From: Himantopus leucocephalus
Taxonomy: Eukaryota; Chordata; Aves; Charadriiformes; Recurvirostridae
Length of the DNA: 64,000 bases
Assembly (NCBI GenBank): GCA_003993805.1
Contig: RSEF01000020.1
Span: 11,380,982-11,444,981 of the forward strand
Direction: 5' to 3'
The translations under genes were made by a program, and so were the position numbers. Position 1 is the stretch's first letter. Each line of letters begins with the position of its first letter. Shown here one piece after another: positions 14,701 through 28,400 of the stretch. The notes under the pieces were generated by a model, which saw only the letters and a list, made by a program, of their open reading frames with translations, was not told the DNA's origin and ran no database searches.

Positions 14701-16793
14701 TTCTTAGGATAAAATGGACTTTTATATATCTACATACTTCTTATAAAAAGTGGGTATCTTTTACTACCAATTATTTAAAATGTTCCTTATTCTTATTAAA
14801 ATGAGTAGGATTCTCTCATCAGTGTGGCTAGGTACAGGGTTGGGCCTATTGCTGCTGTTCCCAAGTTGTTTCTGCAAATATTAATTGGGATTGTGTGATT
14901 ATATAAAGAAATTCAGTAAGTTATATAACATTTTCTTTCACTTATCAGTCATAAAGCTGCTAATTAGTCCTATGACTCAACAGCTATTCCAATTCCTAAT
15001 AGTATCATCACTCCATATTTATTGAAATATGTGTACCATACTATCATTCTTCCAGCTGGAAGGGAACAACCAGCATCATGTTTGTTTAATTCAGTCTACC
15101 TATTCTCAGTTGTGCGTTGAATCTCATTGTAATTTAGGTTCTAGTATTCAGCCGTATCGTAGCAACTAATAAATATGCAGATGCTGGGACTAGAGCAGTC
15201 TTTGTGCTGCTATAAATGATCATTTAGCTTCATGCTTTCCCGTTTATTTATATATATTGCCCTACACCAATACAAAGGGAGCTACTAATTTCATTCATTT
15301 TTCCAGGACAGTGTTGCTGCTGGTTTAATGCCCACTGGCAGTGAAACCTCCTCAGAAGTGATATTCATTCCCCTTGACAACATCGTTTCAAGGCATCAGG
15401 AGCACTGTGTCAATTGTAGACTAAAAAGAGAAAAAAAAAATCTGCTGTCAAGGGGCTTCCGAGGAGTTGAATAGGCATGCAGATCCCTTTGCTACATGTA
15501 AAATTAATCATTATATTTCTGCTGCTAACTTGTTTTTCTATTTGTGGCACACAGGGATTCTTAAATGACCTAATATTGAATCCAGTGAATTATAGGCTGG
15601 AAGACCACAGTGTTTATTATGCACTGACAGAGGATGGATTGATCTAGTGCTTGTGGGGTTTCTTTTCTCCCCTGCTTTGGAGTCTGTTTGCCTCTGGTAC
15701 CACCTCATTAATCATTCGTGGAATTTACCTTTCCATAAATACTTGGAAAGGACTTTTAATTTTTTTTCTTTACCAACTGTATTTTTACTGTGTGATAAGG
15801 GCAAAACCAAAACAAAGCCATGCAGTCGCTTGTTTGTTCATATGAAGTGGCATCCTGGGTCCAAGATTAATCTCAAATTCAGTGTTGCACCTCTATTAAA
15901 ACCATGCAGTTAAGCATATCCCCAAATTTTGCATGTTTACATGCTTTTGGCTTCAGTAGGCCTGCAGGGAAAGCGTTTGCTAAAGAGCTTAACTCAATAG
16001 CAATGTACTTAAGCATGTGCTTAATTCATTTGCTTAAATGGAGCCATGGTGCTTGAAGGTAATTTTATTAATTTAAACTCCACTTTTAAGTTTAATACGT
16101 TGCACTCACATTTAAAATTGATCTACTCAGAAATAACAGTATTAGAGTGTAAAAATGAAAGACTAGGAAATGCTGTGTTTTGATATTAGTGTTGGCACAG
16201 AACTAACTTTGGTCTTTTCAGGCTTACTGTTCTTCTCTGTAGAGAGTTTCATCAGCCTTAACTCATTATTGTTCTTAACTGCTTTGAAGATATTTCTTAC
16301 ACTGTTACTAACGCAGTGAAACTTAGTGTAGTAATAAAAGAATGTTTCCTACAAGAGAAATACTGATAACAAAGATGTTTATATCGTACTTTTTATTTAA
16401 ACATTTGCTTTTGTGTTTCTTTTTAAAGTACATGGATTTCTTTAGCTGGGATGCCACAAAAAGACAGTGCTGTTACTGATTTTCCAGTTGCTGAGCCTCA
16501 TTTTGTTCTACAGAGTTTACCAGTTGGTGTTTCCTGAATACTGCATTGTCAGGTCACCAGTTCATTAATTAAAATTGCACATGTAGCCGTTTGTAATTTT
16601 CTGCTAGATACTCCTGGCCATGCTCGTGCTCAGGGCCTTCTATGTGACACGTTGTGGGAAGACGGCTGTCAGGATATGGCTCTGTCTGCATGGATTTCAG
16701 GACATTTTACAAACACATGAGCTAGTCCTGCTTTTTTTTTTTTTTTCTGCACAGAATTTCAAGACAACTTACACTACTTCAGTGAAGCTATAA
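8742..16793. other. Unique non-coding DNA, no recognised gene
   Basis: No exon, RNA gene or transposon could be recognised. Contents include a 13-T run at 11642-11654 and a 15-T run at 16732-16746. The part at about 10000-11000 is somewhat richer in short open frames on both strands and could hide an old, unrecognised interspersed repeat, but I could not match it to any family I know. The open frames at 13149-13543 overlap in all three forward frames across a T/C-rich tract and are not credible genes. Confidence 0.65.
13317..13336. repeat. Perfect 10-nt tandem pair
   Basis: The unit AGGGATGCCC occurs twice in direct succession. This is a recent-looking microduplication with no other context. 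Confidence 0.85.
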
Positions 16794-16893
16794 TATCACA
16801 GAATCACAGAATCCCAGACTGGTCAGGGTTGGAAGGGACCTCTGGAGCTCACCCAGTCCCACCCCCCTGCCAGAGCAGGGTCCCCTACAGTTG
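16794..16893 (-). mobile_element. CR1 LINE 3' end, short, minus orientation
   Basis: The plus strand reads the reverse complement of a CR1 3' end. It begins with two ATCACAGA units (the 3' tail repeat), then GGGTTGGAAGGGACCTCTGG, then a diverged form of the usual segment with CCCCCCTGCCAGAGCAGGG. Similarity to CR1 stops after about 100 bp, so this is a strongly 5'-truncated copy, the usual fate of CR1 insertions. The 15-T run at 16732-16746 lies about 50 bp to the left and is not obviously part of it. Confidence 0.9.
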
Positions 16894-19800
16894 CCAGATT
16901 TTTATCCAGTACAAATCTCACTGTAGCCAGCTATATCCTTTTGTCAAGCTTTTAATCAACAATATTGAGGCAATTGCTCAGATTCCTATTCAGAGTTAAT
17001 TAGAATGACAAATATGAGGTTTGTGGTTACTGCATGTACCTGGATATTTACTAATAATTTAAGCATTTTAATTTGCAAATCTTGCTCTTTGCATCCTTGT
17101 TTGGTCATGCTGCTGAGTCCTGAGGATATCCGGTTCTCGCATTCGTATCTATTCTTTTGGAGGTTTGATTCTCTCATGAGATGGTTGCTACTGCAGACTG
17201 CAACACAGTAAATTAATTTTGTTTTGCTTAAATTAGATGCTCCATTGTAGTGAGATTGAAGGTAGGATCCTTGTGAGATGCTGAGCACACTGACCATCTG
17301 CCAAAAGTGTAGAAATTGGAGTTGATTAGTGATTCTCAGAAGGTTTTAGCAACGTTCAGGATTTCTGCAGAAAAGAATTTCCATAGATGAGAAATTTCTG
17401 TAGAAAAGATCTGTTTCATAAAGAACACTTCTAAGAAACAGACTCATTTTTGCCCTCCAATGGAGAGATTTGCAAAGCTGCTGCAATCCAAGGTGCTGCC
17501 CAAGGGTATTTATCATTCATACAATTTGGTACGTGCTCTTCTGCATGCATGTATTCACCTCAGTGTTTGAAATTGGTATGAATCTAAAGTGCAGGTGGGA
17601 AAATATACTGGTGTAGTGTAGGAATGGCAAAACAATTCCTTCCTAAGATTTTTGATGCATCTAATTCCACTATTGCAGCAATGCAATTTGTAAATAATTG
17701 CCAATAACAAAGGAAATGGGCAGGCTTAGAAACTTGTAAGGAAACAGGGACCTTCTAACCAGGTGTAGCTGAGAGCTGTAAGGCCAGAAAATTATCTCTG
17801 GCCCAGGCTTTGACATCCAGTGCATTGAAGCCCTTTCTTCTAAGTTCAATAGATCTCCATTCCTCTTGAGTCAAAGCAGAGAGAAACCGTCATAGATTTA
17901 ATTTTCCCCGTTATCTCTTTAGACCATTCCTCAAGGAGAAAATTTTTGATGCTATGCATCCAACCCCCTAAAAAGTTTTGTAGCAGTTTTGTCTAAATAA
18001 ATAAGCAGTACATGTGTGTTATAAAGAGCAACCAAAGTACACCGGATTGCTCTGCCAGCGGTCATTCTACACCCCTGCCTTTGGTAAGCAGAGGTCTTCA
18101 TTCTCTATTCTGCTGCACTCATTATAAAGAACTATTCCAAAGATTGCTATTAAGCTATGTGCATAGTTCAATATTCATTGCAATGGATTTCTAATTACAT
18201 TAGTATGAGCTGTGGCAGATATGTCCACATAATAATCAATAACTGTCTTTGCCACCCACCTACCACATGCACGTACACTTAATATTAGAATCACGCACGT
18301 AATTAATGACTATGAGGGAGGAAAAAAGAAAAAGAGTAACTATCTACTGTAAAATACTCTCTTTCTTGGCATAAGCTGATACTGATTCACCCCAAGAGGA
18401 ATATTCCTGTTACACCTTCTATAAAACACAGAAATTGTTCAGTAATTGCTAGAGCTGAAAATTAACATCAAGTGGCTATAATTTGAAACAGAATGCCATG
18501 GAAGAGGGATGGATATTTGGGTACCAGTGTTCAACCACCATTACATAAAGGAAAGGTATAAGGATGACTTTAATGCAGTCCTATTTTTAAGAGTTAGTAT
18601 AGTGGGTGGCATGGAAGGAACCACTCCAGGCAGCCCACAGTATCTTTCTCTCATGCACTTCTTTCCTGCAGTGGATATTTGTGTTTGCAGAGTCCAAAGA
18701 ACCGGCAACAGAGAGAAACCAAATTTTCTGTTGACTCGTGGGCTTTCCTTTGCAGTGCTGACAGTACCTTTCTCAGACACGAAGCCTCAAAGTACACTCA
18801 TCTCCTCTGTCCTGTAGGTGACTTTGAGAAGCCATCTGGTGGAGGGTGTCCCATTCACAGTCTCCCATCACTACTATGTAAAAAGAATTGCCATTTTAAT
18901 GGCTGGATTATTCAAGATGAAATGTGATGCGGTCTTCTGTCTTGTAGGTAGAAACCACATAATATATTTCACCAAGGATTCTGTCTGGTGAACTTTCCAG
19001 TAGATAGTTACTGATTCTTTTATAAACATTAGTACACTGATGTCTTTTTAGAAAAACAAAAATCATCTAAATCTGGATGAGACTATTTGTCCTGCTTCAG
19101 AAAAATATAAGATGGGGGGTGGGGGGAATGGGGAGCTGCAGTTTCTCTCTCACTTGCACAAAGCTTTGGAATCTTTAAATTTCTCTGTACACTGTCCTGT
19201 CGGTAGCCACTCTGGTACTGAATATCTCTTGCTACAGATCTGTGGGGATCTCTAGCTTCAAGAAAAGAATGAGATAGCATCATCTTGGATAAAAAGTTAC
19301 CTTTGTACTGTTACTTTCTCGCTCTTTCTAGACCAACTGAACAAGGCTGTTTCTGTCTGTATATGTCTCCTCTCTGTTCCACAGAGGATGTTTGCATCTT
19401 AGAGCAAATATTTATTGTATGGGGTATCTCATGGGACACTGCACAGCAGATGTGTAGTGAATGCTTCCTCCCACGTTGAGCCTTGCCCAGTGTGGTCCCT
19501 GGTGTGTTGCGTGACTTTGCCCTCGTTGGCCAGTCTCAGTACCCAGGAACGGGAGAAAGAGAAGGATGATGGTGTAGGAATAGAGCCTGCCCCGGCACAT
19601 AGCAAGAAGATCTACATGCAGTAAACAGTAATAAAGCTGAGAACCTTCCAAATAGCACGTTTCGGATCCACTTCTGATGCTTCCAAATCCATGGTTGCAG
19701 TTGAAACAATTAACTTTACACAGATGTGACCTTTGTGTTTGTGGATAGAAAACTGTGAGATATTTTAAAGTACAATCTTTATTCAGGAAAATTTACAAAA

Positions 19801-20789
19801 ATAGATAGGGCATCACCTATCTTTTTATAAAGCGGTAATAAACACTTGTTTCTCTTGTAAGTTCAGGACAAAATTTTGCCACACTTCAGGAGACTCTTTA
19901 AATATTCCACGTCTGTCACCACGGCCCGAAAACTTTGCAAGCACCCAAAGCACTGGTGATCTAAGTCTACTGCATGTAATTAAACCACTGCTGATTCCTT
20001 TCTATATTGGTGTATGTGCTCTGGGCGTTCATGTTCTGGGTTGGCAATGTGAGAGTTACATATCATTTCAGTCAACAGTTTTCGGTGTCTAGTTAGAACC
20101 AAAATCTGATGAAACTTTCCCTTCAAATCTGTCATTTTGAACCTACTCATAGAAATTAAATCAGGCACTTTCCTAATTAATACAGTTTTATAAACCAAGG
20201 AATATTTTACTGGGCTTAATTTAGGCATCAAACAGAAGTTAAAATGCAGAGCTCTGTTTCAGCATGCTAGGAAAATTGAAGTGTGTTTATATCTTGCACC
20301 AAGCATTGGCATTAACGTTCAATTTTGTGCTGTTTCTCATTCTTTAGAAAGTTTGAAGTATCCAAGCAGATTAAACTGAAAAGGGAGCTGACGAGAAAAC
20401 GCTATTTGTCCCATGTTTTCTCAGGAACAATTATATTTTTTGTACAATTAGAAGCAAAATGTCATCAGGAATTACCACTGATGGGTCCACAGAAGATTTA
20501 GGGATGCTTCATAGGAATTATGCGGGTTTCCAAATTCAATTGGTTTGAGCAACAGCTGAACCAAATGTCTATACCTGTCCTATGATCTAAATGAAAGGGC
20601 CTTGTTAGCAGGGTTGGGAGAGTCCTGCAACTGGGATGATTTGGGGTTGTTTCTTAGACCCAGACCCAGGAGTTTTTCTTTTACGGAGAGTTGTTGCTGA
20701 ACTGAGCCTAGAGTTTGCATTCAGACTCGAGCTTTTCACTCAGAGTAGATTCACTGATCTGTTGAGTGCCACCCACCCTCAGTCTCATT
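16894..20789. other. Unique non-coding DNA
   Basis: No exon or RNA gene was recognised. The stretch holds the repeated palindromic 16-mers at 17361-17409 (listed separately) and a G-rich tract at 19114-19133 (runs of 6, 6 and 4 G). A region at about 19490-19640 ends in an AATAAA-containing segment, but nothing around it identifies a gene or an LTR. Confidence 0.65.
17361..17409. repeat. Two near-identical palindromic 16-mers, 33 bp apart
   Basis: ATTTCTGCAGAAAAGA at 17361-17376 recurs as ATTTCTGTAGAAAAGA at 17394-17409, with one difference in 16 bases. The first copy contains a perfect 12-nt palindrome, TTTCTGCAGAAA, and the second has a single broken position. Both contain TTC-N4-GAA, the spacing preferred by STAT6-type factors. 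That the sites are regulatory is inference only. A local duplication is an equally simple explanation. Confidence 0.75.
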
Positions 20790-20885
20790 GAATCTCAGAA
20801 GCAAGCTGCATGTCTTGCTCAAGGTCACACAGAACATGTGTGGTAAAGTCAAGAATCAAACCAGTCTGACACGTGCTTTTAAGAA
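20790..20885 (-). mobile_element. MIR/CORE-SINE remnant, antisense
   Basis: The plus strand reads TTGCTCAAGGTCACACAG followed by a diverged form of the MIR segment that normally reads 'agtaagtggcagagctgggattcgaacccaggtct' (here GTAAAGTCAAGAATCAAACCAGTCTGAC). This is the reverse complement of the MIR core. It is heavily diverged, as expected for an element of early amniote age. The 87-codon open frame starting at 20788 is a by-product of this repeat. Confidence 0.6.
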
Positions 20886-23800
20886 CTTCCCTTCAATGCA
20901 GCAAAGAACAGCATTCATCTTTAACAACAAACTGGTGCGTGGCAGTTTGTTGTCCTCTGAGTCATCACTCCTGCTGAACGCCTCCCTTGGGAAGGTTGTT
21001 AAACTTCTACAACACTCACAAAATCTTAATGTGTTTTGCCAAATGAATTAAGAGCCCTTACAGCTTTCACGCTGTGTACCGTGGATTTTGAAAACTTATG
21101 TCACTAGAGCAGTAAATCTCTCAGAAGCAATAGGAGGCAATGAGGAAAATAGCACAAAAGGTGAAGAGTGCTGTCACATTTGCCCGAATGAAAATTATAA
21201 GAAACCGTTTTGATGGGGAATTGTATAAATCAGTTATAAACAATTGAATGAAAATGAACAATTTGGGAATCTTTTCAAACTGCTAAATCCCCAAAGCAAG
21301 GCAAAGAGAACTTTTTCCTTGTGCTTCTGAAGCCGTGTTACTCTGATGATTGTTAAGAGTTATAATGCTTATCTTAATACCAAGGGAAAGGTTGCTACTT
21401 TAGTTTCCCATTGGGGTAAAAAAGGGCTGGACCTATTACATTCTTGGACACTGAGTATTCCCTTTGGGAGTTATTAATGTTGATGTGTCTTTTTTTCTTT
21501 CATTGTCTTTCTTAAACAAGCAGGCTGAAGGATGGCGCCTTTTCGATTTTTTGTGTTGTGTGACAACAGATGCATTTCTGCTGCCATGTGCAACTCTGAG
21601 GTTTTTTCCAGGGCCTGGCTTACAGGTGTCGTTGCACAAGCCTTTTCATTAAAAACCGTATTTTTCAAGGCTTTGTAATCTTACTCATAAAAGCTGGATT
21701 GAGACTGGAACACAGCACCTGGAAGGTCAGTTTAGTGGTGGATATCTTTTTTCCTTATTTTTCTTCTTTTTTGTTTCCACAAATGAAAAACAGCTAAAAA
21801 AGGTGAAAATGAGAAAGTGAGAAAAGAAACAACTAGCAGAGGTGGCTTGAACTTCTCAGGTCTATGGTTCAGTTTCTAGGCTGAACCAGATTTGGGGTTT
21901 TTCTTATCTGGGTCTGCCTGCTCACATGTCAGTGGGATTCAGATCTAGCCTTTAACACTAATACTTATTGTTTGCTTCTAAACTCAAAGTTCCAGCTTCC
22001 TGATCTTCAGATTTTGACTTTATTATCAAATGACTAATATTTTTTCATTTATATTTTCAGATGAAACGTAATGAAAACACCCCTGCCAGACCTAATAATT
22101 TGAAGTAATGTGTTGCTTATTGCCTATGAAATCTCTGCCATTCAGACCTCCAAAATATCACACTGCTCCCCTCTGTCATCAGCAGCCCTTGAGGACTGTT
22201 TAATCTGGAGTTTACAGAGGCACCCTACTGAACTGTTGCTCATTACAATCTAGACTAGAAAGGTGGTATGAAGCTCATTCTGCTCAGTGTATGTAGATAA
22301 GCTAATGGCTTCATCATTAAATATCATTGTCATCACTTCATGAGGATTCATGCTTTCTAGAAGAAAGGATATCTTTCCTTAAAGGTCCCATGGACTAAAT
22401 TCACCTCTGCTGTTGACGGTCATGGCTTTAATTGTGTTTTACACTTCTTAAGACTTTTAGGCTCTCTGAGTTCGCTCTAGAACTATGAGACCTATTTCCT
22501 TTAACAGAGTTGGGAAAAGAGAATGCATTTCTTTAACAAATTTATCATTGGCTTCTTTCTCTTGGCTGTTGAATTTCTAGAACTTTAAGTGCCTGTATAA
22601 CATTGATGGGAGGCTCTGATAGGTGAGGTGGGAACTCTGGCTAAGGGTTGAAGCATGAGTCTGGACTGGCAGTTAAGCCAGGGCACAGGCAAATGTGACA
22701 GTTGTCTGTGCCCTCCCTTTTGAAGTCACTTGATATAAACAGCGTGAGTTTCTATCCCATGAAGGAAAATCTTGCCCCTACGGAAGTCAAAGCAAAAACT
22801 TCAGAATTCTGTACTCACTTTAAAGTAACAGAAATAGCCTTGGTATGGGGGATCCCAAACACACACTTCCAGCCTTCTTTGAAGGCTGTTAGTAAATAAT
22901 ACCTCATTTCTTCTATTGTAGGATCCTGTCAACAGGATTCAGTTAATAGGGTGATGAAGAAAAAGCCTGCACTTTCTCTGAGCAAGGAAAATTGTGATTT
23001 CTGCTAGAGTTTCTCCAATTGGTGCTCTCTATCTCAGTGCATTACGGTTTTATAGTTCTTGCAACTTTTCCCTTGAATAGAAAATTCTAAATTGTAGTTA
23101 AAGGTCAACCTAAATGGATGCTAAGTCTAATGCAGATTACTATTATCAAAATGATTTTAACATGGATTTGCCTGGCACTGGAGCAAGCTCTGTTTACCGG
23201 AGTCAATTCTCCGCAAGTTCTATTTACCTGACTACTGTTCAATCAATAAACCTGCCTCTTGTCAAAACGTGTAAGATGTCAAGGTCCTACTAGATGCATC
23301 TTCGGTCCGAGAGTCTGAAATGCTATCCCAGTCTAGCAAAATGGTTGTTTTATCTGCCCCTAGTCAAGAATTGACATGTTTTTCTTATCCTCAGGCGTTA
23401 AAATCAAAAAGCTTATCTGCTTCTAGCCAGGCCTGTTGTGAAACTTTCATACCAGGGAAGAATCTTGATTACTCTCCAGCACCTTTGACAAATGCTGCAT
23501 TGTAGGGAAGCTGTCCACCTTCCAAGTGGAAGAGAACTTCATTATGCTTGTGTTACGTGCCCCATACTGCTGCCTGAGAGTCCTATGCCAAATCTGAAGT
23601 GTTGACCTATCCACATAGTGGTGCTAGACTAGGCTAAAAGACCTAATCTATCATGTCTCTCTCTCTGACATGTTACAAACACCTACATTCACCAGGAAAA
23701 TTCAGCTAATCATCCCCATCAGGATGGGAGTGGGAGCTGGACATAGGAATTCTTACTCAGAGTTACATTCCTCTGGAACTCTTTTCTCCTGGAACTCTAC

Positions 23801-25160
23801 CTGACCTTTAGCTCCAAAAATGTTTCAGGGTGAGTTATTATCCAAGCCCTAGGCCTACTTCCCCTGCTTCCTGCATAGTAGAAGGAGAAATAAACAGTTA
23901 GGAGAAACATGCGCTCATTTGGCTTCATGTTCATTGTAGCAAAAGAAGTTATGAGACTTCTGGTTTGCATTCTAGTGTGATTAAGCTGGATAAAATTTTA
24001 GCTTGCGTTTTGCACTCTCCAGAGATCTTTGGGTCTGCAGTTTATATTAATCCAGATCTGCCTGCCTGCCCCTCTGCTTGTTGAATCTTGTTTACTTCTT
24101 CTGCCATCTCTTCCTACTTAGTAGGCTGTATAAGAGCACTAATTAGACTCTGGTGCCAATTTCCTGATGCACCGTCTTCTGTTCACCCCATGAGAGAGGG
24201 ATTAGCTAAATGCGACAGCTCTTCATCTGAGTTACTGGCATATGATATTTGTTGTAATTCTGTCATGAATGATATCTGCATAACATGCGATTACAGCCCT
24301 CTTTCCATATTGAAGTCTATATAGCATTCTTTCATTTCCCTTGAAGGACAATCATACCCTGTGCAAGTATCTTCATAGTTTTATGGCTACAGGAAGTTTC
24401 TAGACATTTTTTTATGGTGGGTGGGAGAGAAACACTGACTTTTAAACTGCCATATAGTTTTTCTTCCTTTACAGAAACACATTGTCATTCCAGCTATGGC
24501 TATAGAGAAATTTGTTATGGTAAGATAAGCTGCACATGCAGCTCACTGTAACAAAATTTAAAGTAATGAGGTAAGGGAGTATGTTTATAGTTTTAACAGG
24601 CGCCCACCACAGAATACAGAGTAACATGGGAACCTGAGTTGATTGTGAATAACCCATTATATCTTTCTGCATAATATTTATCAGCAGCACATAGGGAATG
24701 AGTTTTGAAGGCGTGGAAGCTGTTCTGATACAAAACAAGGCAAAAGCAAACCCTAATTTTAAATATTGTGAAAGTCTGTGCATGATCTGATAAGGACGAG
24801 ATCAGAACGCTGCAAAATACGGTACACACTCAGTTCTTGTACTGCAGTAACCCTAAAGACCCCAGCCAAAGACATGGGTGTTGTACTACTGATTGTACTG
24901 GCAAATGCCAAAAAGAGCATCTCAGGCCCAGCAGTGTCTGCTACAAGACGTGGCAGTGATAAAAGAGGTGTGATTGAACTGGTTATTGCAGAGGTCTTGG
25001 CAATGACAAGCAATTCTCAAGGCCAACTGCAGTACACTGATTTCCATTAGGAGAAGCTCATTACATGCTGAATTGGCCCATGGGTATTTTATTCTTGGTT
25101 TATATTTGGCTCTGTACAGACCAGACCAAGGCAGATGAGTCTGCCTTCTTTATCATAGAT
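20886..25160. other. Unique non-coding DNA
   Basis: No gene or identifiable repeat was seen. A short direct repeat (CTGGAACTCT at 23773-23782 and 23789-23798) and a CT microsatellite near 23655 are the only local structures. The open frame at 24778-25050 has no recognisable protein features. Confidence 0.65.
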
Positions 25161-25405
25161 AGGACAAGGGGGAATGGCTTCAAACTGGAAGATGGTAGAT
25201 TTAGGTTAGATATTAGGAAGAAATTTTTCACTCTGAGGGTGGTGAGGCACGGGCGCAGGTTGCCCAGAGAAGCTGTGGCTGCCCCATCCCTGGAGGTGTT
25301 CAAGGCCAGGTTGGACGGGGCTTGGAGCAACCTGGGCTGGTGGGAGGTGCAACTAGATGATCATCAAGGTCCCTTCCAACCTAAACCATTCTATGACTCT
25401 ATGAT
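25161..25405 (+). mobile_element. CR1 LINE 3' end, plus orientation
   Basis: The segment reads as a CR1 3' region in sense: AGGACAAGGGGGAATGGC, then TTAGATATTAGGAAGAAATT, a well-conserved 'gttgcccagagaagctgtggctgcccc' block, and a terminal TTCTATGACTCTATGAT tail. It is 5'-truncated to about 245 bp. Compared with the common avian form, roughly 25 bp is missing between GGGAGGTG and AACTAGATGATC (junction near 25349). The missing part is the block that usually reads 'tccctgcccatggcagg...'. The 118-codon forward and 76-codon reverse open frames here are by-products of the repeat. Confidence 0.95.
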
Positions 25406-28400
25406 CATTATGGAGCTCTAGTGGAAGCTCTATGGGCTTTAAAAAATGCTTTTCCTCTGCTGCCTTCTGAAGTTCATTCATCTAAAACAAATTCTCTGAT
25501 CTTAGTGACTTCAGGTTCATGTAATGTGAACCTTGACAGAAGTGAAGTTCACCCATTCACTGTTTTGCAGAAAGGCACGAGAGCAAATCCATCTTCCTGT
25601 TTAAGGAATGTTATTGTGAAGCTGGTTTTTGGTATACACTGACTCTCATGCAAGCATGCACAGAACTGCCTGGTATATCCATAGTGAGCATAGAGGTTAT
25701 GGCACAAATGAACAGAAAAATAAAGCACTGGGAAGTACAATAGCTAGATTTTTGCTCTAAGATGGGAAGCACATGGGTTGGTTTGATTTAACCCTGAGCA
25801 AAGTCAATTAATCAAAACACACAAAAAAAAAATAAGAATCCGAGGGCAGGAACAGCAGGGATTAATACATTCTCCGAGCAGTTGAAGAGACTCATAATAG
25901 AACCAGAGGTTTCTAGGATCTCGCTATGGAATTTCTGTCTTTGAATTTGCAGCACTGGAAGGTTTCTGTTCCCCACACAGTGATAAATTCTCTTTTACAA
26001 ACTGGACTGAGAAGGAGGAGGGAGGGAACTGGGTGGAATCAATTACAAACCATATCAGACATTTAAGTTTAAACACAAGACCTTGCAAAGGCTTGCATGA
26101 AATCTTACTAGCAATATAAACAGGACTGGTGCCAAACTAAGCACCAGAAATATTCAATAATAAAATACAGCTGTCTCCATTGGCACCTACCCATGAAAGT
26201 TTGTCATTTTTACTGTTAGAAATGCTGACAAAGAGAAATCTAAAAAATGAAAACATTTTTTCAAAAGAGGGAGGTTTTCATGAACTGCAACCTAAATATT
26301 CATTTAACATTGGAACATTCCATAAAAATAATTTATAACATAATTTCTTCTTAGAAACACATTTTGACAGAGTTCTTTCCAAAGACTTTGGTCGAGCTTG
26401 GCAATGCTAGCAGCTTTGCTTTCAAATCCATAATTCTTAATTATTAAAATACTCTCTATGCACTTTTCTTGGACTCTACTGAGGCACATCAAAGCAGAGG
26501 GCCCTCTTTGCTTTGGCTTAATGCACACTGTGTCAGCTGAGGAGGAAGCAAGCGTAGGACGGCTCTGTAGACAGCCCAAGCTTGAGGTACGCAAACCTGA
26601 TATACAAAAGCAGTCCCAGGAAACTTGCACAGTTATGAACTATTTCTAGGAGAAAGACTTTGCAGTAATGGACCCTACATGGAGGCTGCTACAATACTTC
26701 TGACTCACTCAATGAGCTTTGAGCCTTGGGAAACAGAAATGGACCAAGACCTGTTATCACTTGTGACTTGCTTTACAGCTGGATCGATTGTGGGGGACTT
26801 AGTCAGGAAAATTAAGGAGGTTTAAGTCCTGAGAAGTGAAAGACGTACCTGCACTCACACATGTGTTCACACACAGAGATAAATATGTGTGTGTTTGTGG
26901 CTGCCCTGTAATTCTCATCCGTTGTGCGGATCTGCTTTGGTAGGGTGGTTCTCTAACTCTCTTATTTTGCTTTACTTCTAAACCTCTTCCCAAACAGCTG
27001 GACTATGAGTATCAGTCCATCTGAGATATGACACTGTATGACCATGTTTTAGCACCTTTCAGGACACCTTGGGAGATTTGTACTTCGTGTTTAATCTAGG
27101 ATATAAGGACAAGAAGGATTTAGCCTTTGGATTATACACCTTTATTTACAAGTATCTTATGATACAGGAGGGGCAGTTACTCCTTCCCTGCATCACTCAG
27201 TGGGCTTCTGGTCCTTACGAATCCGAGTTTCTTCTTTCGACTGATGAAGCTGTAGTTTCTGCTCTCCCAGTTGTGTCCCCTAGCTTTGGTCAGGTCCGAT
27301 CTTGGATTCCTGCCACCACTTGCACTGATCATGCTTAGCTGAAGGATGATCAGGCAGCAACTGCATTACTAACGACAATTAAAAAAAAAAAAATAGTAAT
27401 TTTACTCTTACTTAAATTTTCTTCTCCCCTTTCACCCCTTTCTGCCCCTGCTACATCCTTGTTTGTCCACTGGAAGTTGCTTTTCCCCCAGATGTAGCTG
27501 ATAAAAACCCAGCCCTTCTGGTGGCCACATGCTAGCTGAAGGGCTAGATACCATTCTTTTTCAGGTAGACTACTGCATACTTACAAGACAAAATTATCCA
27601 ACTGTGTCCACAAAGAGCTTGCTTTCCCTCTTCCAGTGGGATGTCTTCCATTTAATGTGTAAAGTCTTCCACAAATCTTCTCGCCCACCTGTGCTCCTAG
27701 GGTCTCTAAGGAGTCAGAAGGAAATTTAATGGTCCTGCTTCAGAAGTCCTTAGACTTCCCTCTGACTATAATCCTCTATTTTTAAGGCATAATAATAATA
27801 CATAATTGGTTTTCTGAACTTACAGTCACAATGAAGTGATGTATATGCTTGCTCTTCAGTTGACCTCCTCTGAATTGTAGTGTATATTAGTTTTCTTTGT
27901 ACCAAGACCGAGGTCTTTAAACTGACTAGTAAGTGTGTAAAATTCCAGGCTAGTGCATAGGAAGAAAAAACATAAAATGCTCCTCTTGTTAAAATTACCG
28001 TTACTGTACTGTTCTGCTTAAAATACTGCAGAGTCATAAAATTCAGCTTGAAAATTATATGATCAGTCTCAAAGCAACTGCCATCAACAGTTCTCCTTGT
28101 CAGTCGTGTACATTTAAGTACTGATTAAATTCTACAAAGATGGTCAGAAATGACATTTCCGCATTGTAGAGCTGGGTCTGGGATTGCTTTGAGCTTGCAG
28201 GTAATACACAGGCCAGCAATTATTAATGTTTAACTGAATGACGTTGCAAATAATGAGAAGATACTCGAACTTTAAGAGAGTAATTTCTTTAAAGGCTAAG
28301 AGTGACTGTTATCATTTCTTTAAATTCTATATTTATTCCAGGTTGGTCCCTAATTGTGAGCCATGCTATGTAATAGTAATGGAACTGCACAGACAGCAAT

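Noticed and set aside
19490..19650. AATAAA-containing end of a GC-richer block, LTR-like
   Set aside because: No TG...CA boundaries, no target duplication and no retroviral coding sequence nearby.
25065..25421. 118-codon open frame with a protein-like appearance
   Set aside because: Most of it is translation of a CR1 3' untranslated region.
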